Positions 21,961 to 34,669 of a stretch of 64,000 bases of DNA are shown piece after piece (positions within the stretch are counted from its first letter, which is position 1; every line of letters starts with the position of its first letter). The stretch is from assembly GCA_021234155.1 (NCBI GenBank), contig JAJEKV010000059.1, positions 8,068,779 through 8,132,778 on the forward strand. Reading direction: 5' to 3'. The notes below the pieces were generated by a model, which had not been told where the DNA came from, did not search any database, and was given only the letters and a program-made list of their open reading frames with translations. The translations under genes and the position numbers were made by a program. The stretch comes from Isoetes taiwanensis. Taxonomy: Eukaryota; Streptophyta; Lycopodiopsida; Isoetales; Isoetaceae.

Positions 21961-24900
21961 AACCCGACTGTGGGTGCGTGTGCAAAACCGCGATGCTTGA
22001 GACCCCTCTTTGTGGCGCACTGCTACTTTCCACATGCGTAGAAAGCAACTTCTATCACACCCACTTTCCGGATGTGGATAGGCTGGACCCCTATGTCGAT
22101 CTATATGATGACATCTGGCCCGACATAGCGGTTAAGGCGGTGTCATACTCCTTGGAGACTTCAATCGCCGCGACCGGGGTAGAACAACCCATGAGATTTG
22201 ATCCCTTGATCGATGATATATTGCGGTTCGTCCTCGAGAGGAGCTTGGCCCGCGGACATCGGATGACAATCAGTCCGCAGCTATGGTCGAGCGGTTGCTT
22301 TTGCTCTGCGGTATCTTTGACACAGTAATGTCTGCAATGGGTACACGGTGGCCTTCCACTTTCGCAAAAGCACTTGTAGGCGGGAAAACCAGGGCGGATC
22401 TAGTGTGGTGGACTATGTGTTGGTGCTGGCGGGATATGCATGTCATCAAGCACTTTCCGTGGTGGGAACAACTAATCGGGATGAAGAGATCGACTCGGAC
22501 CACTTACCACTTTACTTGAAGTTGGCTTGGCGGGTTGTGCGAACCCCGGTGCAACAACTCCTCACATGCCTCACCTGCGATTGGATTATGAACATGCGGG
22601 GGCTTATGCCCGGATGCTTATAGATGACTGGGCAGAAATTTTGCAATATCCTACACTAGAGCAAATGCCAATCCGACCGCTGATTGATGTGCTTAGGAGG
22701 CTGCGGCGAAGATGTGCTTTGGGATAAGCGCCCGGCTGACGGACCTCAAGAACACAACCTTCCCACGTAATCAATGGTTTGATGCAGAGTGCAAGGAACA
22801 CAAACGCCGGGTTCCGCCAAGTCCACAGACCACGCTACGCCCACATGCGGTCGACAAGATCGCATCTTCCTTAAAGCTAAGAAAGCCGGGTACATTGCGG
22901 CGCATCAAAGGAAATGTTTTACCTCACGGAACGTCACCCGGGACCTTCTGGCGAAGGGTTCTTAGAAAGCCGATCTGACCCACCGGGGAATATCACTCCC
23001 GGCGGTGGAGGCAATACTTGCAACACTATCACGACCCTCGGGGTGCACATGCGGCATTACCCTTGCAAGAAGGCCCGGTCTTTGAAATCACAGATTCGGA
23101 CGTGGAACAAGGCTTACAACGTCTTGCCAATGGGAAAGCCCCGACTTGGATGGTATGCGGTAAATTGCTTAAGTAGGCGGGGCCGTCCATAATACCGTGC
23201 TTGACCACCTTGTTCAACAAGGCATTACAGGAAGGCTTCCCGCTGCGGTGGACCAATAGCGAGTTGTTCCCATCTATAAAGGCGGGTGACCCACCTTTTG
23301 CCCGGACCAGTCTACCGAACAATCATGGTCGGTTCGGTGTTTGCAAAACCGCTTCTTTGGGATTCTTGAGCAGGCGATTGGCCAAACTGGGCGAGGCGGC
23401 GAGAGGTGCGGGCCCTCACCCAGCGCAGGATTGACCCCGCACTCAACCATTGACCACATCTTCCGTTCGCGAACTCGATTGAAGACAGGCAGGAACCGCC
23501 CGTCGGGATCTATATTGTTGCTTTGTGGATTTTGGCGGCGTTTGACATCGTGCCTCGGGGAAAAACTATGGGCAAGACTGCGCAGCAATTTGGGGTTCTG
23601 TAGATTTGCGTAATCGCGATTAATGTCACGAGCTATATGAAAGATGCTCGGGTCGGTTCGCGGCGAGCAAAGCCAACCATTTGATAGTAGTATCGGGGTT
23701 CGCCGTGGGATGCCCTCTCTCCCCAACATTGTTTGGGCTTTACATTGATCAAGTGGAGAGCTGGCTTGCTGATAATGGGGCGATGGAGCTCACCTTCTCT
23801 ATCGATCATCGGAGCCGGTTAATATATCCGATGATGTGGACCTCTAGCTTATACACCAGCGGACATGCAACGACATCTCGATGCCCTGGACACGATACTC
23901 GCCAAGCGATATATGCGCGTCAACCTGGTCAAGACTAAGGTGGCTTTCATATCATCTTCACGTCGGCCGAGGGTCCCCTCCTTGATTACCAAGGCGAGAA
24001 TGTGGAAGTTGCATCCACATACAAGTATTTGGGAGTGGAGTTTCCTTCTACTATGCACTTTGGGACACATCCATACGGCTACGAAAGTGACGACAGGGAA
24101 GGCACTATATGCAATGCAAAACAATAGTCATAGAGCGGAGTTGTATGATTGGGCCCATCGATCCACACCTGTTCAAGGTCTTAGTAGAGCCCCGTCCTTT
24201 TATACGGGGGTGGAAGTATGGGGCCCGGTAGTATCACTTGCTACTTGGAATGACTTGGGCAGGTCCGAGAAAGCCTTCTTAGTACGAGCACTAGGGGTGA
24301 AGTCCACAGTCCCATATCAAATTCTACTGCGGGAAACAGGATTCTTGCCTCTTCAGAGGGCGACCCTTGATCGCCACATTGTCTATTTTCAGAAGGTGGT
24401 CAATATGGGCGATGCTCGTCTCCCTAAACTAGCTTATATCATGGCAATGGGGCCAGTCAAGGCCCTCTTGGAGGGAAAAGAGAGCTCAATGGTTGGCTAG
24501 ATGGAATGTGCAGAGCACAGTGCATACATATGCAAGCAGAGGCGGATCGCCATAGCTTGAGGCAATATCTTGACGCTTGCTTCCTCAGCAAGCTTTGGGA
24601 TGCCAATGCCCTTGAACATGTCAAGACAGCACACTACCAGCGCCACATAAATCCCACATTGGAACGAGGCCCGCAATGCTACTGCGTACCCACTTGCCCA
24701 TGAAAAGCGGAGACTCATTGCCTCCATTCGCGACGGGGCACATCATCTTGGTGAGGCAGGCGGATGGATTGGTGAGCCACGCCAGGGCGGGCTCTGTCAA
24801 TGCTTGCCAAATGGGAGTCATTGAGGATGAATCTCATACCCTTAAAAGTTGCCCGACATATGATCAAATTCGGACGCTATATCTTTGAGTTGGTCGGGCC

Positions 24901-25216
24901 GGCCAGCCATTACATGTGACATTGAGCACGGCATCACATGCGGGTCTTTGGGATCATACCTTCGAGAGGTTATGGACATGCGAGATCAGCTATGTCCTCG
25001 GGCACACACTTGACATGTATATATACATTGATGTATACTTATGCGGTTTGGCGACATTCTTATTACGCCACGGTTTTTCCTCTCGAAAACCCTTGAGTGA
25101 GGGGTTTTTTAACCCGGACAATAATAAGTTTGTTCTGCGTTCCTTGTGGGTCCCATAGGCCGATTGGCCTCAGTGGACGATAAAAAATCATTCTCATTCT
25201 CATTCTCATTCTCATT
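21961..25216 (+). mobile_element. Degenerate LINE family A, nearly full ORF2
   Basis: In order on the plus strand: the endonuclease GDFNRRDRG motif (about 22155), SVVDYVL and the SDHLPLYLKL endonuclease end (22395-22520), reverse-transcriptase QGCPLSPTLF-like and GLYIDQVESWL (23710-23770), YKYLGVEF-like (24020-24040), the C-terminal ALGVKSTVPYQILLRETG (24285-24345), and the Cys/His motif IEDESHTLKSC (24820-24855). The 3' end is a hairpin at 25149-25178, a GGACGATAAAAAATC box and an (ATTCTC)4 tail ending at 25216. Dozens of small indels break the frame. The stretch 22.0-24.0 kb is much richer in CG dinucleotides than its neighbours. Confidence 0.8.
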
Positions 25217-25242
25217 AATTAACACAAGCCATTACATCCAAT

Positions 25243-25584
25243 ACATTTAAATTAACATCCCCCTAAAACCCCCTTTGGTTTGGGTGCATATTCACACGGG
25301 GGGTACGTAGGGCAGCGAGAGCCCCCAAAAACTTACAATACATGTACAAAATTAACACCATTAAGTACATTCTCTCAAACCTTATAGTATTTTACAAACC
25401 TCAATATACAGTATACAAAAACTTGTACATGCATACCCCACAAACGAGGATCGCTATGTATGGTCCAGATCAAGGAATAAAGGGCAAATATGCCTATCCG
25501 ACAGCTCTCGATGCCCGGAGTAACCCCCCGTGTGAATATGCACCCAAACCAAAGGGGGTTTTAGGGGGATGTTAATTTAAATGT
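25243..25584. mobile_element. Foldback/MITE-like element, 62-bp perfect arms
   Basis: 25243-25304 and 25523-25584 are perfect inverted copies (62 nt each), starting ACATTTAAATTAACATCCCC. With mismatches the pairing continues inward through GGGC..CGAGAGC. The 218-bp centre has no gene. Candidate target duplications inside the arms (TTAA, TAA) are palindromic and cannot be told from the arms, so the superfamily is open. The right arm touches the resumed gag sequence at 25585, so this end may be the edge of the whole 19.9-25.58 kb insertion. Confidence 0.8.
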
Positions 25585-27790
25585 AAAACTATGGAAAGGT
25601 GGACCAATTTCACACAAAAGGAAGATGAATCAATTAGAGAATATAATCAGAAGTATATTGCGGTTCTCAAAGCTGTGGTTCATTGGAAGATTGCAAGGAG
25701 TGATAAAATGGATATCCAATGGTATGTGAGGGGCTGAAATGAGTTATTGCTCATAAGGTGAAGCAAGAGGTGAAGGCTAAACAGCCTACAACATTGCTAG
25801 AGGCCCAAAAGTATGCTCTCAAGTCTGAAGATAAGCTGGGAAGTTGCTGCTCCAGAGCATAAAACAGAGTATATTGCAGCCAAGGTTTCTAAGCTTACAA
25901 TTGGTGAGAAGTCAAGGGAGGTTCAGTTTATTACTTGTGAGTATTGTGGGTCTATTGGACATTCTGATGCTACATGTAGATTCCGAAATTCATCTCAAGA
26001 TGCCAAATAAAGGGCCATAATGATCAAGAATGTAGGGAGAAGAGATTCTTTGAGAGGGCCAATCCAATATTTGCTGTTATGCAACAAGCACCACCTATTC
26101 CTATTCAACCAATGCAAGCGACAACCCTCATACCACAAGTTCCAATGATGCCACAAACTCCAAATGATGCCACAAACTCCAATTGCCCAACAAGCTCCAA
26201 TGGGTTCCACACAAATGGTGCAGCCAAAACAGGGATGGTATCCAAGTAAGGCTAATTTGTATTGCAAGTTATGTGATAAATTCAAGCATGATGAGAGTAC
26301 TTGTTGGAAAATCCATTGGAAACTAGAATGGGCAACCAACAAATATCCACCAAGGCAGCAAGTGTTTGAATAAATACCTCTTCCTAATAATGATGCTCGC
26401 ATTCAAGATGCAAAGTATATTGAAAATCCTCAAGTTAAGGCTCTTATTGAGGAACTTAAGAAGCAAGAGAAGGCAAAATCAGTAGTGAATTGTGGTCTTG
26501 TTGAGGTGGAGGATGACACATTTCAGCAAGAAGAAGAGATTGGAGAAGTAAATGCAGTTACAAGATCAAAACATAGAGTTCAAGAACCAAGAGTAGTGCC
26601 AATAGTGGAGAAGACTAAGAACTCTTTTCCAAAGGCTTTGAAGGGAAAAGATTTGAAGGTGTCAACACCTAAGAAGGTGCAATTCAATGTGTTGCCCACA
26701 GAACAGTTTCAGTCTATAGAAGAAAATCAGCCCATAGTGATACCTCCTATGGTGGCGGAGGATATTCATAATGAAGATGATGTGATCAGCCAAAAATCAC
26801 ACTTACTCTTGAGCAATTGATGCATTATTCTCCTGATTTGATGCAAGAGTTAGGAGGAAGAAGAAAATCAGAAATTTTAGTCTAACAAATTCTATCGAAT
26901 GTTAGAAACAAGAATGTAATAGAGCCACCAACCCGGCAGTGCAAGGATTCAGGGCCATTTCTTTGTGATGTATCAACGGGTATTTAGTCAAAGGAACAAA
27001 TATAGATATGGGCAGTAGAGTGAATGTAATGCCTTATCATATAATACTTCAAGTTGGATTGAAAATGATGGAACCGACAACTATGATGCTCAAAGCATTC
27101 AATCAAATGAAGGGCAGCCTATGGGGGTTATAAAAAATATCTTGTGCAATGTATATGAGGTGAAGCAATTTTGGATTTCATAGTTTCGAAATTTCCAGAG
27201 AGTGTGCATGCTGAAACTTATACTTTGTTGATGAGCCGTACATGGTTAGATGCCACAAGCTGAGACTTCATGGACGAAGTGAAATGAACGTCTTTCAAGG
27301 GGAATACAAGGTTACTATAGATCATCCTCAAAAATCACGCATGAATGGAACAAACAGAAATCAGGTAAATCTAATCACATCTCACATGGTTGAAGAGTAT
27401 GAGCGTGTTCTTTTATGTGGAAATAATAAGTTTGAGCATTGTCATGAGAAAGAAAGTGATAGATGCTTGAGCAGCCCTGAGTTTGAGACTTTTCATACAT
27501 GTGACACTTTTTTGGATGATAATGAACCTATTATGTGAGTTAGAAGTGGAAAGCATTGATACTTTAGCATTTGGGCAGTCTAAAGGTATGTTACACACTC
27601 TTGAATTTAGTGACAGTAATAACAACAGTCTTCTTTATGAGACATTCAGATTTGAGATGCGTATACCAACTGAACATGATTTTTACATGCCTGAAATGGA
27701 AAAGTTTGCTTGCTTTAGTGATTTGGCAGTAACCCATGAGCTAGAATTGCTAAATTTTTATGCTTTGATGAATGAAGTGTACATAGAATG
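25585..27790 (+). pseudogene. Ty3-type gag and protease, broken
   Basis: Continuation of the gag begun near 19.6 kb: MERWTNFTQKEDESIREYNQ, then two CCHC-type zinc knuckles, CEYCGSIGHSDATC (25939-25980) and CKLCDKFKHDESTC (26265-26307). An acidic linker (26485-26820) follows, then a protease-like part with GSRVNVMPYHI (about 27010) and YTLLMSRTWLDA (27220-27255), the counterpart of the usual YPMLLGRPWL. Stops and frameshifts are frequent. No reverse transcriptase or 3' LTR follows before LINE sequence resumes at about 27830, so the element is truncated as well as inactive. Confidence 0.7.
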
Positions 27791-27829
27791 ACTCAGACCT
27801 ATGTTTCAGCTTTGTAGTAGTCCAAATTA

Positions 27830-28080
27830 GGAACGCTACATGTTCAACGTATTGGTGGAGCCTATCTTTTTGTACGGGGTGAGGTCTGGGGCCCGTGGTC
27901 TCCCTCGCTACCTGGATGACTTGGAACAGGTGCATAAAACCTTTTTAGCTTGGGCACTAGGGGTGAACTCCACGGTCCCATAACAAATCTTGTTGCAAGA
28001 GACATGGTTCTTGCCCTGACATGGTTCTTGCCCCTTCAGAGGGCGGCCCTTGATCGCCACATTGTCTACTTTCAGAATTA
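27830..28080 (+). mobile_element. LINE family A fragment, continuation
   Basis: Encodes FNVLVEPIFLYGV, FLAWALGVNSTVP and ALDRHIVYFQ, the region after YKYLGVEF in the family A ORF2. It therefore continues the copy that stops at 18949. A short direct repeat (GACATGGTTCTTGCCC) occurs at about 28001 and 28017. It ends where an inverted copy of the same family begins. Confidence 0.65.
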
Positions 28081-29450
28081 AATAAGAAAATAATTAAATT
28101 GAATTGAATAATTTTTATAGTCCACAGAGACCAATCGGCCTATGTGACCCAAAAAAAGGAGCGTAGTAGATGTACCACTTGCGGGATTAAACCCCTCCCC
28201 CCCCCCAAAGGGTTTTGAAGGAAAAAATTGTGGCAGTAAAAAGAATGCTGACAAACTGTACAAACATACATCATGAAATATTGTGATACAGGTTAAGACA
28301 GTGTAGGAAAGCATAGCTGAGCCCCTATATCCATGACTTGTTGAAGATACGATCCCAACAACCACACTACAGGCATGCTCAATATTACACGTTGCAACTG
28401 GTTGGCTTGACCAATCCAGCGTAGCATACTCGGATGTGATCATACACTGGACAACTTTGAAGTGTGTGACATTCAATGGCTCCTACCTGGCAGCACTGAG
28501 AAAGCCTGTCTTGGCACGACTTTCCAATTCAGCTGCCTGTCCAATCCAGAGATGGTGCATAACTGTGCATTTGAAGCAATGAGTGTGCGCATTTTCACAA
28601 GCAAATGGGCACACAGTATTGGTAATTTGCTGTCTTGGCCTGTTCAAGGGTGCTAACATCCTAAAGCTGGCTAAGGAAGCAAGCGTCACGATACTGCCTC
28701 AAGCTATGGCGATCCTCTTCTGTTTGCACCTGCGCTCTTCCATCTGGCCAGCAACTGAGTCCTCTTTTTCTCCAGCAGGCCTTGAGGCATCGCGGCCTCA
28801 TTGCAGGGGTGTAAGCTAGGTTGGAGAGATGAGCATCATCCATATTGACCACCTTTTGAAAGTAGACCATGTGCCGATCAAGGGCTGATCTCTGAAGATG
28901 CAAGAAACCTGCCTCCTGCAGCAGAAATTGATATGGACCATTTCACTTCCAATGTTCCTGTTAAGAAGGCTTTCTGCACTTGCTCCAAATCATTCCAAAG
29001 GAGCAAGGGACACCACTGTGCCCCAGATTTTGACCCCGTATAAAAGAAGAAGCTCCAACAAGAGCTTAAATAAGTGCGATTGATGGGCCTAATCATACAG
29101 CTCCACTTTGTGACTGTTGTTCTGCATTGCATACAATGCTTTCCAGTCTGCTGTCATTCGTAACCAGATGGAAGTGTCCCAGTACGTGGTAGACGAAAAC
29201 TCCACTCCCAAATACTTGTAGGTGGGCATCACCTCTACATTTTTGCCCTCAATAAGTGAATAAGGGATGCCTTAATTGATGTAAGGATGAGATGACACCA
29301 CGTTAATCTTGATCAGATTGACTCGCATATCAGTGGCTTGGCAGAATATGTCAAGGGCATCCAGATGGCACTGCATGTCTTTTGGAGTGTAAGCTGGAAG
29401 GTCCACATCATTAGTATATGTAAGTTCCTGGTGATCAGTATAATAGAATA
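28081..29450 (-). mobile_element. LINE family A, 5'-truncated, minus strand
   Basis: Read on the minus strand: the altered YADD region (YTNDVDLPAYTPKDMQ near 29400), YKYLGVEFSS, ALYAMQNN, then the C-terminal domain and a Cys/His motif (IECHTLQSCPVYD near 28470). The 3' end, near 28110, has stem AGGCC-GATT-GGTCT with outer arms GTC/GGAC, and the tail is an AATTC-like repeat. Start of the element (within RT) is truncated. Many stops. Confidence 0.7.
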
Positions 29451-29462
29451 AAAGTAAGTTGA

Positions 29463-29500
29463 CTTTTATCGTCCACGGAGATCAAAATGACACAGCAAAC
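29463..29500 (-). mobile_element. Family A LINE 3'-end stub
   Basis: On the minus strand GATCTCCGTGGACGATAAAA matches the last bases of the family A 3' end (GTGGACGATAAAA box). Only about 40 bp are present, so this is either a severely truncated insertion or a leftover. Confidence 0.5.
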
Positions 29501-29610
29501 CCATTACTATAGAATATTAACAAAGTGTTAAGTCATTATGAATTGCCACAATGCCATATTTGTTTGATATGTGTATTTGGGATTTTGCCTCTATTTTTTT
29601 TCTCACTCAC

Positions 29611-29613
<3 letters not shown>

Positions 29614-29690
<77 letters not shown>
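29614..29690. repeat. (TC)n tract before LINE B copy 1
   Basis: A 77-bp pure TC run. It directly precedes the first of four same-direction family B LINEs; comparable tracts separate the others. Confidence 0.95.
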
Positions 29691-29692
<2 letters not shown>

Positions 29693-29793
29693 CACGTATT
29701 TTTTGTCTCTATTTTCTCTCTCTATCAAGTCTCTCTCTCTTCTACCTCCATGGATGATAAAAATACATTCTATTCTACTCTCTGTAGGCGCTC

Positions 29794-31335
29794 ATGGCAA
29801 AAACTAGGAAAGACACAGAGAAGACTATGGCTTCGAAGGGATCTGCTACAGAGGGTAAGAGTCACGCTGCTGCAGTTAGTCCAAGCAAAAATAAAGGAAG
29901 CAAGAGTCTGACAAAAGATGGCGATGGGAATCAGAAGGCACAAAGGGCAGAATACGATGGGACAAAAAAGAATAAAAAAGATTATCGAGAGCGATTACGA
30001 TAGTGATTAAATCTCGAATCGAAACTGGGTCTTGACCAGCGTGCAGATGTCGATGCGGATACAACAGAGGAGCCGCCACAAACCGAGGTCCTGGCTTCGG
30101 GCCTTCCAGAAATAATAAAAAAACAGGGAAACTCGCCACAAACCGAGGTCCTGGCTTCGGGAAAAAAACAGGGGAACTCCAGGGATTTTTCAGCTTTAGA
30201 TTTGCAACAGGTCGCTGCTGTGGCTGCAACTGGGTCCGGCTGTGGTTCTGATTTCGATGCTGATGATTTCGATGCTGATAGCACCTCTTTGGTTTCTGGT
30301 GAAGGCAGGGAGGTCGCATCTGCGGCTTCCTCTAGTAAAAAAAACAAGAATGGGTCTGATACGGCTCCCTCTGGAAACAAGAATAGGTCTGGATCTGTGT
30401 TTGGCAGCAGGGGAATAGATGGAGATGTTCAAAATACGAAGAGGTCTGTGGTCACATCCGACTGCAGTTCAGAAAAACAGAGAATCCCCATAGGAAATGA
30501 TCTGTGCAACCCAGCAGGAGTCCTTGGACAGGGAATTGGGTACCCATTTTCTGCAATAGGTGCAGGGTCGAGTTGTCCAGCAGCATTTGGAGGCATCGCA
30601 GGTGGAGGCTTCGCAGGCGAAATGATTATGGGCCAGCTCCTTACAGTCATGATGAAAATCTTAGACTCCATGGAACAATCTAGAAAGGAAGCGGAGCAGG
30701 CAAGAAGAGAAGCATCAGCGCAGCAGTCCCAAATGCTAAAAATTCTTCAAGGTATGAACGAGTCTCTACTATCACTGAAACATGAGAACTATGAGTTAAA
30801 ACAGCAAGTAGCAGGCATGACGGTGGCGCCGCTGAACCAACATGACTCTGAAAATATGATAAACAATCTCAATCATTTGCACGGTGAAACAAGCAATGAG
30901 GGTTTTCAAGAAGCAATAGATACATTGAACGATAAATTGGAGCAGCTAGCTGATATGCATGAGCGGGAACTCAAGGCGAATAATCTCAGAATAGCCGGAC
31001 TGCCAGAAAAAGATAACGAGAACACTATGGAAACTGTGCAACAATTTATGGCTGAAAAGATGCAAATACAAGGAGAGATATTGGATGCATACCGCGTTGG
31101 GAAGAAAGGTTAAGGTACCCGCAACATATTGGTGAAGTGTGCAGGCAAGGAGGCTAAGACGAGGATTATGCAAAAGCGATCTTTGTTAAGGGGGCAATAC
31201 ATCTGGGTAAATGATGACTTGACTAAAATTCAGTTTCAGCAAAGGAAAGATGACATTTTAAAGATGAAGGAAGCCCGGGCATCTGGAAAGCGCGCATATT
31301 GGAGAGGAGGTAAGGCGGTGATAGAAGATGCATAG
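29794..31335 (+). pseudogene. LINE B copy 1 ORF1
   Basis: An RNA-binding ORF1 protein, interrupted. A basic/acidic N-terminal part starts at 29794 and ends at a stop at 30001, then the frame shifts. The rest (30202-31335) has a Gln/Glu-rich coiled-coil segment (EAEQARREASAQQSQML near 30700), NLRIAGLPEKDNE (30979-31020), AYRVGKK (31090) and YIWVNDDLTKIQFQQRKDD (31200-31255). That order is the coiled coil, RRM-like and C-terminal domains of vertebrate-type L1 ORF1. An in-frame stop (31111) splits the RRM region. A 28-bp word starting CGCCACAAACCGAGG is duplicated at about 30072 and 30132. Confidence 0.7.
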
Positions 31336-31344
31336 CAAATATCG

Positions 31345-34300
31345 ACTGCCAGGTTAGCTTGTTGGAACATAAATACATTAAAAGATAGTAAGATATTTAC
31401 CATGTCAGAAGTTTTAGATAATGTTGATATAATTTTTTTCCTGGAAACATGTGAACATGAGGAGAAAGGTCTGCCAGATATTTTTGGTTTTACATTGTTA
31501 CATTCTGTTTGGAACAATAAGGGATGGAGGCTTAAAAGTTTTGGAGGTATTGCTTGCTATGCTAGGAATGAAATTGTGCATGCAATAGAGGTGCTCAGGC
31601 ATAAGGCATCACCGCAGAGTATTTGGATTGAGCTGGCTAGTAGGACAAGCAAAATATATGTTGCTGGTTGTTATTTTCCGCCCAGGGATTCACCGGTGTA
31701 TGATAAGGGGGATCTTGATAGGGATGACCCATTTTTCCACTTAGAGCAGGATATTCTGGCACTGAGTAGAACAGGGGAAGTCTTGCTATTGGGGGATTTT
31801 AATGGACGCACTGGTAATAACCAAGCAGCACTGGTAAGCCCAGATGGGAATGAGGAGTGGTTGGAGATGATGGATAATGGTGAGCTTGAGAAAACTGGGT
31901 GGAATAGGATATCTGACGACTTGGTGAAATGGCCAACTCCGCAAGGCCGACATGTTCTACATATGTGTAGCGGTTTTGACATGGTAATTTTCAATGGCAC
32001 AACAAGATATCCAAGATCGGGTAAATGCACCTGTAAAAATGCAAGCGTGGTAGACTATGTCATTGCTAAACCTTCCTTCGGAGAACATATTGTTAGCATA
32101 TCCATTGGGGATGAGAATGAAAATTCGGACCATGTGCCGATATTTATTGAAATAAGGGTGCAATTGCATAGCGTGCAGCGGGTTGATACGACCAAAAACA
32201 ATGGATCACGGTGAGATATGATAAAGGCGGAGAGATCTGATGATATGTCGCGAGGAGAAAGTTAAGGCTTTTGTATGGCGAACTCATTCTGAGGAGATAA
32301 GTGATGTGTTGACTAATATTTTGCTTCAATCAATGACACGATTGTTTTGTCTCTTATCGCCAAAGGATGGGATTGCCTTGCAATGGCTGGTTTGACATGG
32401 AATGCAAGCGGCAATGAAAAAATTCAAATCATCACATGGAGCAGCTAAGGCCTGAGGGAAAGAAAGGAGTACATTAAGGCGATAAAAACAAAAAGAGAGT
32501 GTATCTATCACGAGGAAACATGAGACGATGGTAAAAGAGTTCTTGGTAGACCCAAAAAATTAAAGGCGACTCAAACCTTTGAAATATCACGGATAATGAA
32601 TTGCGAGTAGAGATGCTTATGGCGCATGTCGCGCAAGCTTTATGACGTGCGTGCGGGGCGAAAAGATGGCGATGACCACGGATAGTATAGCGGATATGAT
32701 GACATTCACCGAGGATGTGCTTGGGCTTAAGAGACTTGCTAATGGCAAAGCGGCCCGATGCTTTGGCCCTCGTATGGAACTATTTAAATGGGCTGGGAAG
32801 CGGTTGAAAATAAGTTGGCGATATGTTTAATCTGGCTTTGGCGGATGGCTTCCCCGTGTCATGGCAAGTTAACGAGGATTGTACCATTGCACAAATCGGG
32901 GGATAAAAAGATCCGAAACCTATCTCCTTATCATGGTGGGCAGCTCATTGTATGCAAAACTGTTTGCATCTATTCGGAAGCAAGGTGAGTATGTGGGCGT
33001 AAGACCATAATGTCGAGGGGCAGATGGGACGAAGCAGGTTTTAGGCCCAAGAAGTCCCCATGACCCATCACTTGGTTACTCTTAGGGCCATGATGGACTC
33101 GGTAGTGGGGAAAAGGAAACCATTATGCGCTATATTTGTGGATTTTAGCAAGGCTTTTCGATATGGTGAATAGAAAATTTGGGACATAGGATGGTGGATC
33201 TTGGTGTCCCGAAGGAGCTCGAGCATCTTGGTAAGGGTACTCTATGATAGGGTACTTGTGCAATTGTCATTTCCTTTTGTGGAATTTTGTGACGAGGTAG
33301 TAGAGAGCAATATGGGTGTGAAGCAGGGGTGCCCCTTATCACCTACTCTGTTTGGGTTATTCATAGACCAGTTGGAAGAATGGATAGGAGCACATGGGGG
33401 GGATGGCACACCTCTGTATGGATATGTTCTCAGGCTCTTACTGTATGCTGATGATATTGTTTTGCTATCCCGGAGCATACAAGGGATGCAAAGACACTTA
33501 GATGCATTGGCGACATTCTGCAGTAATCAGGGTATGCAGGTGAATCTGGATAAGACCAAAGTTGTGGTATTTGGAGCAAGTAAGACTGATCACATTCAGC
33601 TACATTATATGGGCAAACACGTGGAGGTGGTAGATAACTACAAATATCTGGGGGTGAACGTAGATAAGAGCCCCAACTGGAACCAAGCAGTTGAGCATAG
33701 AGTGAATGCGGGCTTAAAGGCACTATATGCTATGCAAAAAAAGTGTGTGCACGCTGAGGTATGGAATTTTGAGATGAAGCGCATGTTATACAAGGTATTG
33801 GTGCAAACTGTTGTGCTATATGGGTGTGAAGTCTGGGGGCCAGGCCTTGCTAATGACAGCTGGAAAAAAGTAGAAAAGATACAAAAGAAATTTTTTCATA
33901 CGGAGCTAGGTACCAAAATGCAAACACCATACGATATGATGTTGGTAGAGTGTGGGATGATGCCACTTGAGGCTGAAGCGCTTTGCAGACTCTTACGCTA
34001 CATGTGTAAGGTTCTATATGAGTTGCCAAGCAATAGTCTACCACGACTTGCTATAAGAGGAAACAAAAAACAAGGGCTGGTATGCAGACATTGAGAGATG
34101 GCTTATAAAATGGGGGATGAGTATTCATGATTTAGAAGTACATAAGGAAAATATAGAGGGATGGGTCAGGGATAGCTTTCGACATAAGTCATGGAGTGTG
34201 CCAGCTGTGAAGAAAGAGTATTACAGATTACATATGAATCCTTTCATGCAGGCAGCGCGCTACCTTGGGGAGCCCATATCAGTAAAATATAGACAAGCGA

Positions 34301-34668
34301 TTGCCAGGATCCGATTGAGCTCTCATCACCTGGGGGTAGAGATTGGGAGATGGGCAAATATTGCGCATGACATTAGGCATTGCAGGGTGTGTGATGGAGG
34401 GGTGGTAGAGGACGAGACTCACGTCTTGATTTCCTGTCAAGCATATTCGCATATCAGACTCAGGCATGGGATTTTGGCTACTTCGCTTGGTGATTTCTTC
34501 TCATATCCAGGATCATGTATTGGGGGATGTATAGTTGATATCCTTAGATGCAGAGAGGACCTATTGAAACAACGTGCAGTAGAGGAGATAGAGGTAGAGG
34601 AGCCCAGTGTATTATTCTCAGAGGATGCACTAGATGATTTGTTTTATGATTTTGAAGGCAATGTATAA
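31345..34668 (+). pseudogene. LINE B copy 1 ORF2 (endonuclease + RT)
   Basis: The endonuclease part is open (31345-32214): LACWNINTLKDSK, GCYFPPRDSP, LLLGDFNGRTG, SVVDYVIA and the SDHVPIF end. Between about 32215 and 33200 the frame is shattered by many small indels. From 33201 it is open again with the RT GVKQGCPLSPTLFGLFIDQ (33315-33371), LLYADDIVLLSR (33436-33470), YKYLGVNVDKSPNW, and the C-terminal CRVCDGGVVEDETHVLISC (34382-34438). The protein would make target-primed cDNA. The dense damage confined to one kilobase between two well-kept parts is unusual. Confidence 0.8.
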
Positions 34669-34669
34669 A

